From NCBI GenBank assembly GCA_900767015.1, contig CAAFXQ010000331.1, forward strand, positions 1 to 5,545: DNA of 5,545 nucleotides. Direction: 5' to 3'. The notes beneath the pieces are model-generated. The model was not told where the DNA came from, ran no database searches, and saw only the letters and a list, made by a program, of their open reading frames with translations. Each line of letters begins with the position of its first letter. The stretch's first letter is position 1. Below are positions 1 to 5,515 of the stretch, piece after piece. The DNA comes from Clostridia bacterium. Lineage in GTDB: Bacteria > Bacillota > Clostridia > Oscillospirales > Acutalibacteraceae. A program made the position numbers and the translations under genes.

Positions 1-21
1 AGACGTGTGCTCTTCCGATCT
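1..21. other. Illumina TruSeq adapter remnant (artefact)
   Basis: These 21 bases are identical to the 3' end of the TruSeq read-2 adapter (ending GCTCTTCCGATCT). They were left untrimmed at the contig edge. Genomic sequence starts at base 22, where the asnA reading frame resumes with recognisable AsnA residues (Phe-Asn-Gln-Gly-Glu-Gly). The GTG at position 7, which opens an apparent ORF start, is adapter sequence and must not be used as a start codon. Confidence 0.97.
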
Positions 22-744
22 TTCAATCAGGGCGAAGGCCTTTATACCGACATGAACGCCATCAGACGGGACGAAGAAACGGACAACATTCATTCCATCT
101 TCGTTGACCAGTGGGATTGGGAAAAGATTATCGCCAAAGAGGAAAGAACCGTCGAAACGCTGAAAAAGACGGTAAAGCTCATCTATGCGGCTCTTCGCCA
201 TACCGAATACTACATCACAAGAGAATACGACTTTATCGGCAATCTTCTTCCCGAAAAAATCCACTTTATCACAACGGGCGAGCTCGAAGAGCAGTACCCC
301 GACAAGACGAGAAAGGAAAGAGAGTATCTTGCCGCAAAAGAACACGGCGCCATCTTCCTGATGCAGGTCGGCAGTAAGCTCAGGGACGGCAAGCCCCACG
401 ACGGCAGAGCACCCGACTATGACGACTGGAGCCTGAACGGCGACATTATTGTTTATTATCCGATTCTCGATATCGCTCTTGAGCTGTCGTCAATGGGCAT
501 TCGTGTTGACGAAACCGCCCTTTTGAATCAGCTTCAGGAAAGCGGCTGTGAAGACAGAAAGGACTTACCGTTCCACAAGGCACTTCTTTCAGGCGAGCTC
601 CCCTACACCATCGGCGGCGGAATCGGTCAGTCAAGAATGTGTATGTTCTTCTTGAGAAAGGCACATATCGGCGAAGTCCAGTCCTCATATTGGGACGAGG
701 AAACCGTGAAGTACTGCAAAAACCACGGTGCCGTGCTGTTATAA
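22..744 (+). CDS. asnA: Aspartate-ammonia ligase (asparagine synthetase A), 5'-truncated
   Basis: AsnA makes asparagine from aspartate, ammonia and ATP through an aspartyl-AMP intermediate. It is a cytoplasmic enzyme with a fold related to class II aspartyl/asparaginyl-tRNA synthetases. The visible 240 residues carry family signatures in order: GEGLYTDMNAIRRDE (residues 4-18 of the fragment), DQWDWE (29-34), GRAPDYDDW (128-136), LNGDI (138-142), ELSSMGIRVD (154-163) and TIGGGIGQSR (196-205, the motif-3-like ATP site). By comparison with the 330-residue E. coli protein, about 85-95 N-terminal residues are missing. The loss is due to the contig edge, not a mutation; the real start lies outside the window. 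The E. coli loop between DYDDW and LNGDI is absent, which I take as a normal short form because both flanking motifs are intact. The frame ends in TAA at 742-744. No GC-rich terminator follows; the next element is the predicted structured RNA, which overlaps the stop codon. Confidence 0.96.
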   Translation, partial: FNQGEGLYTDMNAIRRDEETDNIHSIFVDQWDWEKIIAKEERTVETLKKTVKLIYAALRHTEYYITREYDFIGNLLPEKIHFITTGELEEQYPDKTRKEREYLAAKEHGAIFLMQVGSKLRDGKPHDGRAPDYDDWSLNGDIIVYYPILDIALELSSMGIRVDETALLNQLQESGCEDRKDLPFHKALLSGELPYTIGGGIGQSRMCMFFLRKAHIGEVQSSYWDEETVKYCKNHGAVLL

Positions 745-906
745 TGCCGGCATAAATAATGAAGATTATTGACCCAAAGATCGATTCGGGAACGGCCCTT
801 CGAGGACAAAATCGCAGGGGAAAGCGAGAAGCTTGTACTTAGGTACAGTCCAGACTGAAGCGGAAAAGGCGAAACCGTTCACCCGATTGCGATTCCGGAT
901 TGTTAT
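741..906 (+). ncRNA. Candidate structured RNA with pseudoknot, class unknown
   Basis: The stretch between asnA and the next ORF has no credible reading frame but is dense in complementarity. A closing helix pairs 747-750 with 895-898 (CCGG/CCGG), extended by 741-744 with 903-906. Helix S1 pairs 786-795 (TCGGGAACGG) with 875-886 (CCGTTCACCCGA, 2-nt bulge). Helix S2 pairs 810-816 (AATCGCA) with 888-894 (TGCGATT). S1 and S2 interleave, making a pseudoknot, and the three 3' strands (875-886, 887-894, 895-898) lie end to end as if stacked. Inside are hairpins 823-825/831-833 (loop GAGAA) and 834-838/843-847 (loop TTAG). Alternative pairings compete with S1: 859-863 with 875-879, and 788-790 with 796-798. 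No hallmark of T-box, RNase P, tmRNA, SRP, group I intron or a common riboswitch was recognised. It could be a cis-acting leader of the following genes or an independent RNA. All pairings were found by eye, without energy calculation or covariation. Confidence 0.5.
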
Positions 907-1134
907 ATGCAAAAATTTGAACTGACCTATCATGAGGAGTATCCGCTATCTGTACACTTCACCCGGAAAAGCCGGAACGGACGAATGAAAGCGTGCCGGG
1001 GCGTCGGTGCTTCTCTTTCGGACAGCGAAATTGCGGCTTGGGAAAAGGAGCATCTTGCGCTGCTTGATGCAATCGCACCCGAGGAATTTGATATTTTACA
1101 TTATGCAGCTATGGCCGAATTGATAAAGAAATAA
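907..1134 (+). CDS. Small protein of unknown function (75 aa)
   Basis: I do not recognise a family. The predicted protein is soluble, with no signal peptide or membrane segment. The N-terminal half (residues 1-34) is polar and basic, with a KSRNGRMKACRG stretch at 21-32. The C-terminal half (38-75) looks helical and acidic, beginning SDSEIAAWEKEHLALLDAI and ending AELIKK. The start is uncertain: the ATG at 907 lies directly after the predicted structured RNA and has no Shine-Dalgarno sequence in front of it. The frame is open further upstream to 859, just after a TGA, and an internal ATG at 985 is also possible. The stop TAA is 22 nt before the DUF1653 gene on the same strand, so it probably belongs to the same transcript. 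It is judged real because it fills the gap in a co-directional run; a chance ORF remains possible. Confidence 0.55.
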   Translation: MQKFELTYHEEYPLSVHFTRKSRNGRMKACRGVGASLSDSEIAAWEKEHLALLDAIAPEEFDILHYAAMAELIKK

Positions 1135-1156
1135 ACGATAAGTAGGAGATAACAAT

Positions 1157-1372
1157 ATGCAAAACATCAAGCCCGGCAGATACCGCCACTTCAAGGGCGG
1201 CGAATACGAGGTTATCGGCGTCGGAAAACACAGCGAGACGCTCGAGGAATATGTGCTGTACCGTGCGCTGTACGGCGAGGGCGGCTATTGGGTTCGTCCG
1301 GCTTCCATGTGGAACGAAACGGTCGAACGGGACGGAAAAACATATAAGCGTTTCGAGTACATCGGCGAATAA
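1157..1372 (+). CDS. DUF1653 domain protein (71 aa)
   Basis: This is a small cytoplasmic protein consisting almost entirely of one DUF1653 domain. Family landmarks are visible along its length: KPGRYRHFKGGEYEVIGV at residues 5-22, KHSET at 24-28, LYRALYGEGG at 34-43, WVRPASMW at 45-52 and RFEYIGE at 65-71. The function of this family is not established; the all-beta, aromatic-rich sequence suggests a small barrel-like fold, which is inference. The start is well supported by AGGAG at 1144-1148, 8 nt before the ATG. It sits 22 nt after the 75-codon ORF and 51 nt before the WYL regulator on the same strand, with no terminator between them, so the three may be co-transcribed. Length is normal for a single-domain member. 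Confidence 0.9.
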   Translation: MQNIKPGRYRHFKGGEYEVIGVGKHSETLEEYVLYRALYGEGGYWVRPASMWNETVERDGKTYKRFEYIGE

Positions 1373-1423
1373 CCGTATTTCCCGTGTTGTTGCAGTATAT
1401 ATAAAACGAAGGAGACGACTGAT

Positions 1424-2416
1424 ATGGCAAAGATCCAAAGTCAGAAAATGAAGCTTCTCTATCTTTTGCAAATTCTTCTGACCATGACCGACGACGAGCA
1501 CGGTCTGACGCTTTCACAGCTTCTTGATGAGCTTGAAAAAAAGGATATCACCGCCGAGCGGAAAAGTATTTACGACGACTTCGAAGCCCTGCGGCTTTTC
1601 GGAATTGACATTGAAAGCCGTAAGGAAAACCGCACAACGGTCTATTTCGTTGCCAACAGGACGTTTGAACTGCCGGAACTGAAGCTTCTTGTTGACGCCG
1701 TTCAGTCGTCAAAATTTATCACACACAGAAAAAGCAACGAGCTGATAAAAAAGCTTGAGACCTTTTGCTCCGTTCATCAGGCTTCTCAGCTTCAGCGCCA
1801 GGTCTTTGTCGCAAACCGGGTCAAAACGATGAACGAAAGCATCTATTACTGCGTTGACGACATTCATAATGCGATCAGTGAAAACCGTCAGATCATTTTT
1901 CAATATTTTGACTGGGGTACGGACAAGAAAAAGCACATTCGTCACGACGGCAAGATTTACCGTGTAAGCCCGTGGGCCTTAAGCTGGGACGACGAAAACT
2001 ATTACATGATCGCTTTCGATTCGGAAAACGAGGAAATCCGGCACTACCGTGTTGACAAAATGATGAACGTCAGCCTGACTGAAGACAAGCGGGACGGCGC
2101 AAAGCTTTTTAAGAATTTCGATATGGCGGTTTACGCCAAAAAGACCTTCGGTATGTTCGCCGGAGAGGAAAGAGACGTGACTCTCCGATGCAAAAAGCAT
2201 CTCGCCGGTATCATGATAGACCGTTTCGGCCACAACATCACCATGACAAATGACGGCGACGAATATTTTACCGTAACGGTCAAAGCCGCCGTAAGTCCGC
2301 TGTTTTTAACGTGGCTGATGAACTTCGGGGGCGATGTGAAAATCCTGTCGCCCGACGATGTGATTGAAAAGTACGTGGAAATTGCAAAAGAGTGTCTTGA
2401 AATTTATCCCGGCTGA
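1424..2416 (+). CDS. WYL-domain transcriptional regulator (HTH + WYL)
   Basis: This is a 330-residue cytoplasmic DNA-binding regulator. Residues 5-65 form a DeoR/HTH_11-like winged helix (KMKLLYLLQILL, then LTLSQLLDELEKK, and the recognition region ITAERKSIYDDFEALRLFGIDI, written here in two parts of one continuous segment). A linker of helices covers 85-130. The WYL domain spans about 140-215 and contains the typical RVSPWALSWDDENYYMIAFD and RHYRVDKM motifs. The three-residue WYL signature reads YYM here, an accepted variation in Firmicutes-type members. Residues 250-330 form the C-terminal WCX extension. Such proteins sense ligands, in some cases nucleic acids or nucleotides, through the WYL fold and act as repressors or activators; the ligand here is unknown. 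AAGGAG at 1409-1414 lies 9 nt before the ATG. The gene is last in a co-directional run and ends at a strong terminator. Its targets cannot be told from the window; the convergent transporter promoter is one candidate. Confidence 0.93.
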   Translation: MAKIQSQKMKLLYLLQILLTMTDDEHGLTLSQLLDELEKKDITAERKSIYDDFEALRLFGIDIESRKENRTTVYFVANRTFELPELKLLVDAVQSSKFITHRKSNELIKKLETFCSVHQASQLQRQVFVANRVKTMNESIYYCVDDIHNAISENRQIIFQYFDWGTDKKKHIRHDGKIYRVSPWALSWDDENYYMIAFDSENEEIRHYRVDKMMNVSLTEDKRDGAKLFKNFDMAVYAKKTFGMFAGEERDVTLRCKKHLAGIMIDRFGHNITMTNDGDEYFTVTVKAAVSPLFLTWLMNFGGDVKILSPDDVIEKYVEIAKECLEIYPG

Positions 2417-2454
2417 CGCAGTACATAAAAGCACTGAAATCCAACAAGGAAATG

Positions 2455-2510
2455 CCCCTGCAAGCTAAACGTAAAAGGCTTGCAGGGGTTACTGTTTTCT
2501 GATGTTTTTA
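2455..2510. terminator. Rho-independent terminator between convergent genes
   Basis: CCCCTGCAAGC (2455-2465) pairs perfectly with GCTTGCAGGGG (2478-2488) around a 12-nt loop, an 11-bp GC-rich stem. On the plus strand it is followed by T-rich sequence (GTTTTCTGATGTTTTTAG), so it should end the WYL regulator transcript. On the minus strand the same stem is followed only by ATTTCCTTGTT, a weaker tail, so it may also stop the transporter transcript but less efficiently. Confidence 0.85.
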
Positions 2511-2518
2511 GTTGTTTA

Positions 2519-3943
2519 TTATTCGGCGTTTTCCTCAGCCGCCGCTTCTCTTGCTTCTCTTAAAGCGATAACCTGTCTTGTGATATCGTCCATGAAAGAG
2601 CCGTGAAGCTTGAACTTCGTCGTGAAGATGATAAGAGAAATCACGAACAGTACCGGCGGTACAATAACGAGCATGGCGGTGATAGCGTTCTTGGCTCCCT
2701 GCGGGTTGTTGCTGTGAAGATTTCCATCGTAGCCGGAAATACCGAGAGAAGCAAACATAATGACCGTCTGAAGCGTGTAAGCCATTTTCTGTAAAAAGCC
2801 CTTCATCGAGAACGTGATCGACTCTGCCCGGAAACCGAGCTTGATTTCACCGTAGTCCACGATATCGGCAAGGAAAACGGTCTGAGCAATAAACATCGAA
2901 GCGATTCCGATGGCACCGATAATATAGCAGATGTTCATCACCATCAGCTGACCGCTGAGCGCACCGATTGCCATGCCGACATAACCGGCGGCGGCGATAC
3001 CGAGCGATGCCTGATAGGCCTTGCGCTTGGACATATATTTTGTAAGAATCGGAAGAAGCAAAAGACCTGCAACCGAACCGATAGCCGAGCTTGTGCTGAA
3101 CATGGACTGCTTGTTCGGGTCGCCGACAACAACGTCAAAATAGTAAGTGGCAACACCCGAGGTCAGATACCAACCGGCGTTCGAAATCATCGCAAAGAGC
3201 ATGAAAACAAGAAGCTGATCGTTGGATTTTACAATCTGGAACGTCTTTTTCAGCGAAAACTTTTCGGCCGACTGCGTCAGAATCTTTTCTTTCGTTGAGC
3301 CGACACAGATTGACGAGAAAAGGATCAGGCAGGCGGCGCAGACAATCGCACAGATCAGGTAGCTTCGTGCGTCGTGAACCTTGATTGCTTCGCCCGTCAC
3401 CTCATCGATAACCGTCTTCTGGCTGACGGCGGTCATCAGAAGCGGAGCACCGATGGTAACGATTCCCTGACCGAGACCGGAGAACGTTCTGGCAACGGTT
3501 GCAAGAATGTTTCTTTCCTCCGGGTCGCTCGTAAACGACGGAACCATCGACCAGTACGGAATATCCGCAAGGGTGTTCGTCATGCCCCACAGAACGTACG
3601 TTACGGCAACATAAATCATGATGCCGACACCGCTCAGGTGGAAGGGATTACTGAAAAGGAAGATCAAAACAAAGGCGTTCAAAAACGCACCTGTAAGGAT
3701 CCACGGGCGGTATTTACCCATTTTTGTGTGCGTATTGTCGACAATCGTACCCATCATCGGGTCGTTGATACCGTCCCATATTCTTGCAAGAGCGGTCAGT
3801 ACAATCAGGAAAGAGGACTTAAGATGCAGAACATCGGTCAGATACTTAGCAAGGAACGAATAAAACATTCCGTAGCTTAAATCAAGACCGATCGCTCCGA
3901 CACCGTAGCCGAGCTTTCCTTTGATAAATTTGAGTGCTTTCAT
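2519..3943 (-). CDS. MelB-like GPH-family sugar:cation symporter (MFS)
   Basis: This is a 474-residue inner-membrane transporter of the glycoside-pentoside-hexuronide:cation symporter family, which imports glycosides or sugars with Na+ or H+. About 12 hydrophobic segments are visible. Residues matching the melibiose carrier MelB are present: D21 (MelB D19, sugar), D57 and D61 in RIWDGINDPMMG (MelB D55/D59, cation site), the GKYRPW loop at 76-81, D127 in LADIPYW (MelB D124, sugar) and K386 (MelB K377), after the DYGE segment at 363-366. The functional core therefore looks intact and cation-coupled. The C-terminus (450-474) is a charged, Ala/Glu-rich cytoplasmic tail. Substrate cannot be assigned: no glycosidase or sugar kinase gene is in the window. 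AAGGAG (complement of 3951-3956) lies 7 nt before the ATG. It is monocistronic as far as visible, with its own promoter at 3992-4020 and overlapping dyads that suggest repression. It is convergent with the WYL regulator. Confidence 0.94.
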   Translation of the reverse strand: MKALKFIKGKLGYGVGAIGLDLSYGMFYSFLAKYLTDVLHLKSSFLIVLTALARIWDGINDPMMGTIVDNTHTKMGKYRPWILTGAFLNAFVLIFLFSNPFHLSGVGIMIYVAVTYVLWGMTNTLADIPYWSMVPSFTSDPEERNILATVARTFSGLGQGIVTIGAPLLMTAVSQKTVIDEVTGEAIKVHDARSYLICAIVCAACLILFSSICVGSTKEKILTQSAEKFSLKKTFQIVKSNDQLLVFMLFAMISNAGWYLTSGVATYYFDVVVGDPNKQSMFSTSSAIGSVAGLLLLPILTKYMSKRKAYQASLGIAAAGYVGMAIGALSGQLMVMNICYIIGAIGIASMFIAQTVFLADIVDYGEIKLGFRAESITFSMKGFLQKMAYTLQTVIMFASLGISGYDGNLHSNNPQGAKNAITAMLVIVPPVLFVISLIIFTTKFKLHGSFMDDITRQVIALREAREAAAEENAE

Positions 3944-3969
3944 TTCAAGTCTCCTTACTTTATTACTTC

Positions 3970-3989
3970 AAAAAGACAAAAGTCTTTTT
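3970..3989. promoter_or_regulatory. Inverted repeat at transporter start point, candidate operator
   Basis: AAAAAGAC (3970-3977) and GTCTTTTT (3982-3989) form a perfect 8-bp dyad around AAAA. The start point expected from the -10 box at 3992-3997 is near 3985 on the minus strand, so the dyad covers it. That position suits a repressor site better than an RNA hairpin, because the transcript would begin within the repeat. The binding protein is unknown. Confidence 0.4.
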
Positions 3990-3991
3990 TT

Positions 3992-4020
3992 ATTGTACAA
4001 AATAAATCGGGATTAGTCAA
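3992..4020 (-). promoter_or_regulatory. Sigma70-type promoter for the GPH transporter
   Basis: Read on the minus strand: -35 TTGACT (complement of 4015-4020), 17-nt spacer, -10 TACAAT (complement of 3992-3997). Both boxes are close to consensus and the spacing is ideal. The start point would fall near 3985, giving a leader of about 40 nt before the transporter ATG. Confidence 0.8.
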
Positions 4021-4023
4021 TCC
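4010..4023. promoter_or_regulatory. Inverted repeat over the transporter -35 box
   Basis: GGATT (4010-4014) and AATCC (4019-4023) form a dyad around AGTC, enclosing the -35 hexamer of the transporter promoter. It could be a second regulator site. It is short, so chance is possible. Confidence 0.3.
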
Positions 4024-4069
4024 TTATTTTCGGCCATATCCGCTTTTCAGGTGAATTTACAAAAAGTGC

Positions 4070-4098
4070 TTGAAACTTCCGCCGTTTATTGGCATAAT
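4070..4098 (+). promoter_or_regulatory. Sigma70-type promoter for the glmU-like/pth operon
   Basis: -35 TTGAAA (4070-4075), 17-nt spacer, -10 CATAAT (4093-4098). The start point would be near 4105, leaving a short leader of about 28 nt that contains the ribosome binding site. It points away from the transporter promoter; about 49 nt separate the two -35 boxes. Confidence 0.75.
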
Positions 4099-4117
4099 AA
4101 ATAGGATATCATTTCAC

Positions 4118-4124
4118 AGGGAGG
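4118..4124 (+). promoter_or_regulatory. Ribosome binding site fixing a TTG start
   Basis: AGGGAGG at 4118-4124 is a strong Shine-Dalgarno sequence 8 nt before the TTG at 4133. No ATG or GTG lies at a suitable distance, so this site decides the TTG start of the GlmU-like gene. Confidence 0.8.
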
Positions 4125-4132
4125 TTTGACTT

Positions 4133-4843
4133 TTGAGAAAAGAGATCATAGACGAACTGACGGCAACTGACCGTCAGGAACAACAAAGCATACTACAACA
4201 GCATATTAAAAACGGCGTTATCATTCCGATCCAAAGCGGAATCTTTATCGGGAAAAATGTCACGATCGGAAGCGGAACGGTGATTCTGCCGGGCTGCGTC
4301 CTCACAGGCGACACAAAAATCAGCCGTAACTGCCATATCGGACCCGACACCTGGCTTTTTAACACGGAAGTCGGAAACGAAAGCTCTCTGAACAACGTTC
4401 AGGCATACGAAAGCAGGATTCTTGAGGGAGCCGATATCGGGCCATATGTTCATATCCGGCCGAACAGTATTGTCGGAAACAAGGTTCATCTCGGGAACTT
4501 TGTCGAGGTTAAAAACTCGACCGTCGGCGACAGCACGAGCGTATCGCATCTGACGTATATCGGCGACAGCGACGTCGGCAAAAACGTCAACTTCGGCTGC
4601 GGCTGTGTCACGGTCAACTTCACGGGCAAAGAGAAATTCCGCACGAAAGTCGGAAATCATGCCTTTATCGGCTGCAACACCAACCTCGTCGCCCCCGTCA
4701 CCGTCGGTGATTACGGTTATACCGCCGCCGGCTCAACCATTACAGACGATGTGCCCGAAAACGCACTTGCCATTGCCAGAGCAAGACAGGTAAACAAAGA
4801 GGATTGGGTCACCGTCAACAAGCCGTACAGAGACCAGAAATAA
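4133..4843 (+). CDS. Stand-alone GlmU-type acetyltransferase (left-handed beta-helix)
   Basis: This 236-residue cytoplasmic protein matches only the C-terminal half of GlmU, the domain that acetylates glucosamine-1-phosphate with acetyl-CoA in UDP-GlcNAc synthesis. The N-terminal uridylyltransferase half (about 220 residues) is absent; a strong ribosome binding site and promoter show this is a complete gene, not a fragment. Residues 1-35 are the linker helix, followed by hexapeptide repeats of a left-handed beta-helix. Key residues, with E. coli GlmU equivalents, are R109 (R333), K127 (K351), catalytic H139 (H363), Y142 (Y366), N153 (N377), N162 (N386), K168 (K392) and R216 (R440). The usual NYDG reads NFTG at 162-165, so the positions of Y387 and D388 are altered. 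FIGCN and IARARQVNKED resemble Bacillus GlmU. The substrate may be glucosamine-1-phosphate or a related amino sugar phosphate. Pth starts 16 nt downstream, so the two are an operon. A full-length glmU may exist elsewhere in the genome. Confidence 0.88.
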   Translation: MRKEIIDELTATDRQEQQSILQQHIKNGVIIPIQSGIFIGKNVTIGSGTVILPGCVLTGDTKISRNCHIGPDTWLFNTEVGNESSLNNVQAYESRILEGADIGPYVHIRPNSIVGNKVHLGNFVEVKNSTVGDSTSVSHLTYIGDSDVGKNVNFGCGCVTVNFTGKEKFRTKVGNHAFIGCNTNLVAPVTVGDYGYTAAGSTITDDVPENALAIARARQVNKEDWVTVNKPYRDQK

Positions 4844-4859
4844 AAAGCAGGAGCAAAAA

Positions 4860-5462
4860 ATGTTTTTCAAAAAAGATACCTCATCATCGTCCGCCTATGA
4901 ATACATGATCGTCGGACTCGGAAACCCCGGCAAAAAATATGAATTCACCCGCCACAACACGGGCTTTTTATGCGTTGACCTTTACGCCGAAGAACACGGC
5001 TTTAAAATCGACCGGCTGAAATTCAAATCGCTGATCGGCGAAACAAGAATCAACGGAAAACGTTGTCTGTTCGTCAAGCCGCAGACCTTTATGAACCTCA
5101 GCGGCGAAGCCGTCCGGGATGCGGCGGCATTTTACAAAATCCCGCCCGAAAAGATCATTGTCATTTTCGACGACATCAGCCTTGATGTCGGCAAAATGAG
5201 AATCCGCAGAAAAGGCTCGGACGGCGGTCACAACGGAATTAAAAATATCATCTTCCATCTTTCGAGCGATCTTTTCCCGAGAATCAAAATCGGTATCGGC
5301 GCAAAACCGCACCCGGATTACGATCTTGCCGATTGGGTACTGACGCCGTTTTCAAAAGAGGACCTGACATCTCTTCGGGAAGTCTGTAAAAACGCCGGCG
5401 AAGCACTTGAGCTGATGGTGGACGGCAAAATTGAGGAAGCGATGAGCCGGTTCAGCCGCTGA
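4860..5462 (+). CDS. pth: Peptidyl-tRNA hydrolase
   Basis: Pth cleaves the ester bond of peptidyl-tRNAs released from stalled ribosomes, recycling tRNA in the cytoplasm; it is usually essential. Signatures are complete: VGLGNPGKKYEFTRHNTGF at 18-36 with N22 and catalytic H32 (E. coli N10, H20), KPQTFMNLSG at 73-82 with N79 (N68), FDDISLDVGKMRIR at 103-116 with D104 (D93) and GSDGGHNGIKNI at 119-130 with N125 (N114). At 200 residues it is near normal length plus a polar N-terminal extension (residues 1-15, Ser-rich). The ATG at 4860 is chosen because AGGAG at 4849-4853 lies 6 nt upstream. The ATG at 4905 would give the classic MIVGLGNPG start but has no ribosome binding site. It follows the GlmU-like gene by 16 nt, recalling the glmU-prs-ctc-pth order of Bacillus with the middle genes absent. 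The stop codon TGA lies inside a strong hairpin. Confidence 0.96.
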   Translation: MFFKKDTSSSSAYEYMIVGLGNPGKKYEFTRHNTGFLCVDLYAEEHGFKIDRLKFKSLIGETRINGKRCLFVKPQTFMNLSGEAVRDAAAFYKIPPEKIIVIFDDISLDVGKMRIRRKGSDGGHNGIKNIIFHLSSDLFPRIKIGIGAKPHPDYDLADWVLTPFSKEDLTSLREVCKNAGEALELMVDGKIEEAMSRFSR

Positions 5463-5515
5463 AGCTTCGCTTCAGCGGCCGGGCAGGCGTTGTTTTTTCA
5501 AAACAACGCCTGCCT
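5455..5515 (+). terminator. Double hairpin after pth, probable transcript end
   Basis: Hairpin 1: GCCGCTGAAGC (5455-5465) pairs with GCTTCAGCGGC (5469-5479), 11 bp with a 3-nt loop, and includes the pth stop codon at 5460-5462. Hairpin 2: 5482-5496 pairs perfectly with 5500-5514, 15 bp with loop TTC, plus a G-T pair at 5481/5515. Neither has a T-run directly after the stem: the six T residues at 5493-5498 are inside hairpin 2. It is therefore not a textbook intrinsic terminator, although it may stop or protect the 3' end. Confidence 0.5.

Noticed and set aside
755..770. AATAAT-GAAG-ATTATT hairpin as asnA terminator
   Set aside because: Six A-T pairs only and no T-run after it; too weak to terminate. 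It may simply be part of the structured RNA.
855..876. Hammerhead-like CTGAAG...GAAA core
   Set aside because: The base required after CTGANG is C instead of A, and no stem II forms between the two boxes.
810..894. tRNA-like cloverleaf
   Set aside because: The multi-hairpin outline resembles one, but there is no TTC T-loop, no GG D-loop and no proper anticodon arm.
741..906. T-box, RNase P, tmRNA, SRP RNA or group I intron
   Set aside because: None of the invariant motifs I looked for is present (T-box AGGGTGGNACCGCG, RNase P GAGGAAAGTCCGGGC, SRP GGTCAGGTCCGGAAGG, group I P/Q/R/S core).
781..906. HDV-like ribozyme topology
   Set aside because: The pseudoknot has no P4 segment between the 3' strands of the two helices (they abut), and no catalytic C-containing joiner can be placed.
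1109..1501. 130-codon minus-strand ORF spanning the DUF1653 gene and WYL start
   Set aside because: It overlaps two real genes and their intergenic gap; no family resemblance.
3374..3880. 168-codon plus-strand ORF inside the transporter gene
   Set aside because: It is antisense to the well-supported GPH symporter; its protein is Arg/His/Asn-rich low-complexity text with no family features and no ribosome binding site.
3970..3991. AT-rich hairpin as terminator or attenuator
   Set aside because: It overlaps the expected start point of the transporter transcript, so most of the stem's first arm would not be in the RNA; an operator role fits better.
4193..4660. 155-codon minus-strand ORF inside the GlmU-like gene
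   Set aside because: Shadow of a strongly supported coding frame; no recognisable motif and no promoter or ribosome binding site.
4905..5462. Alternative shorter start for pth at the ATG before IVGLGNPG
   Set aside because: No ribosome binding site precedes it, while the ATG at 4860 has AGGAG at 6-nt spacing.
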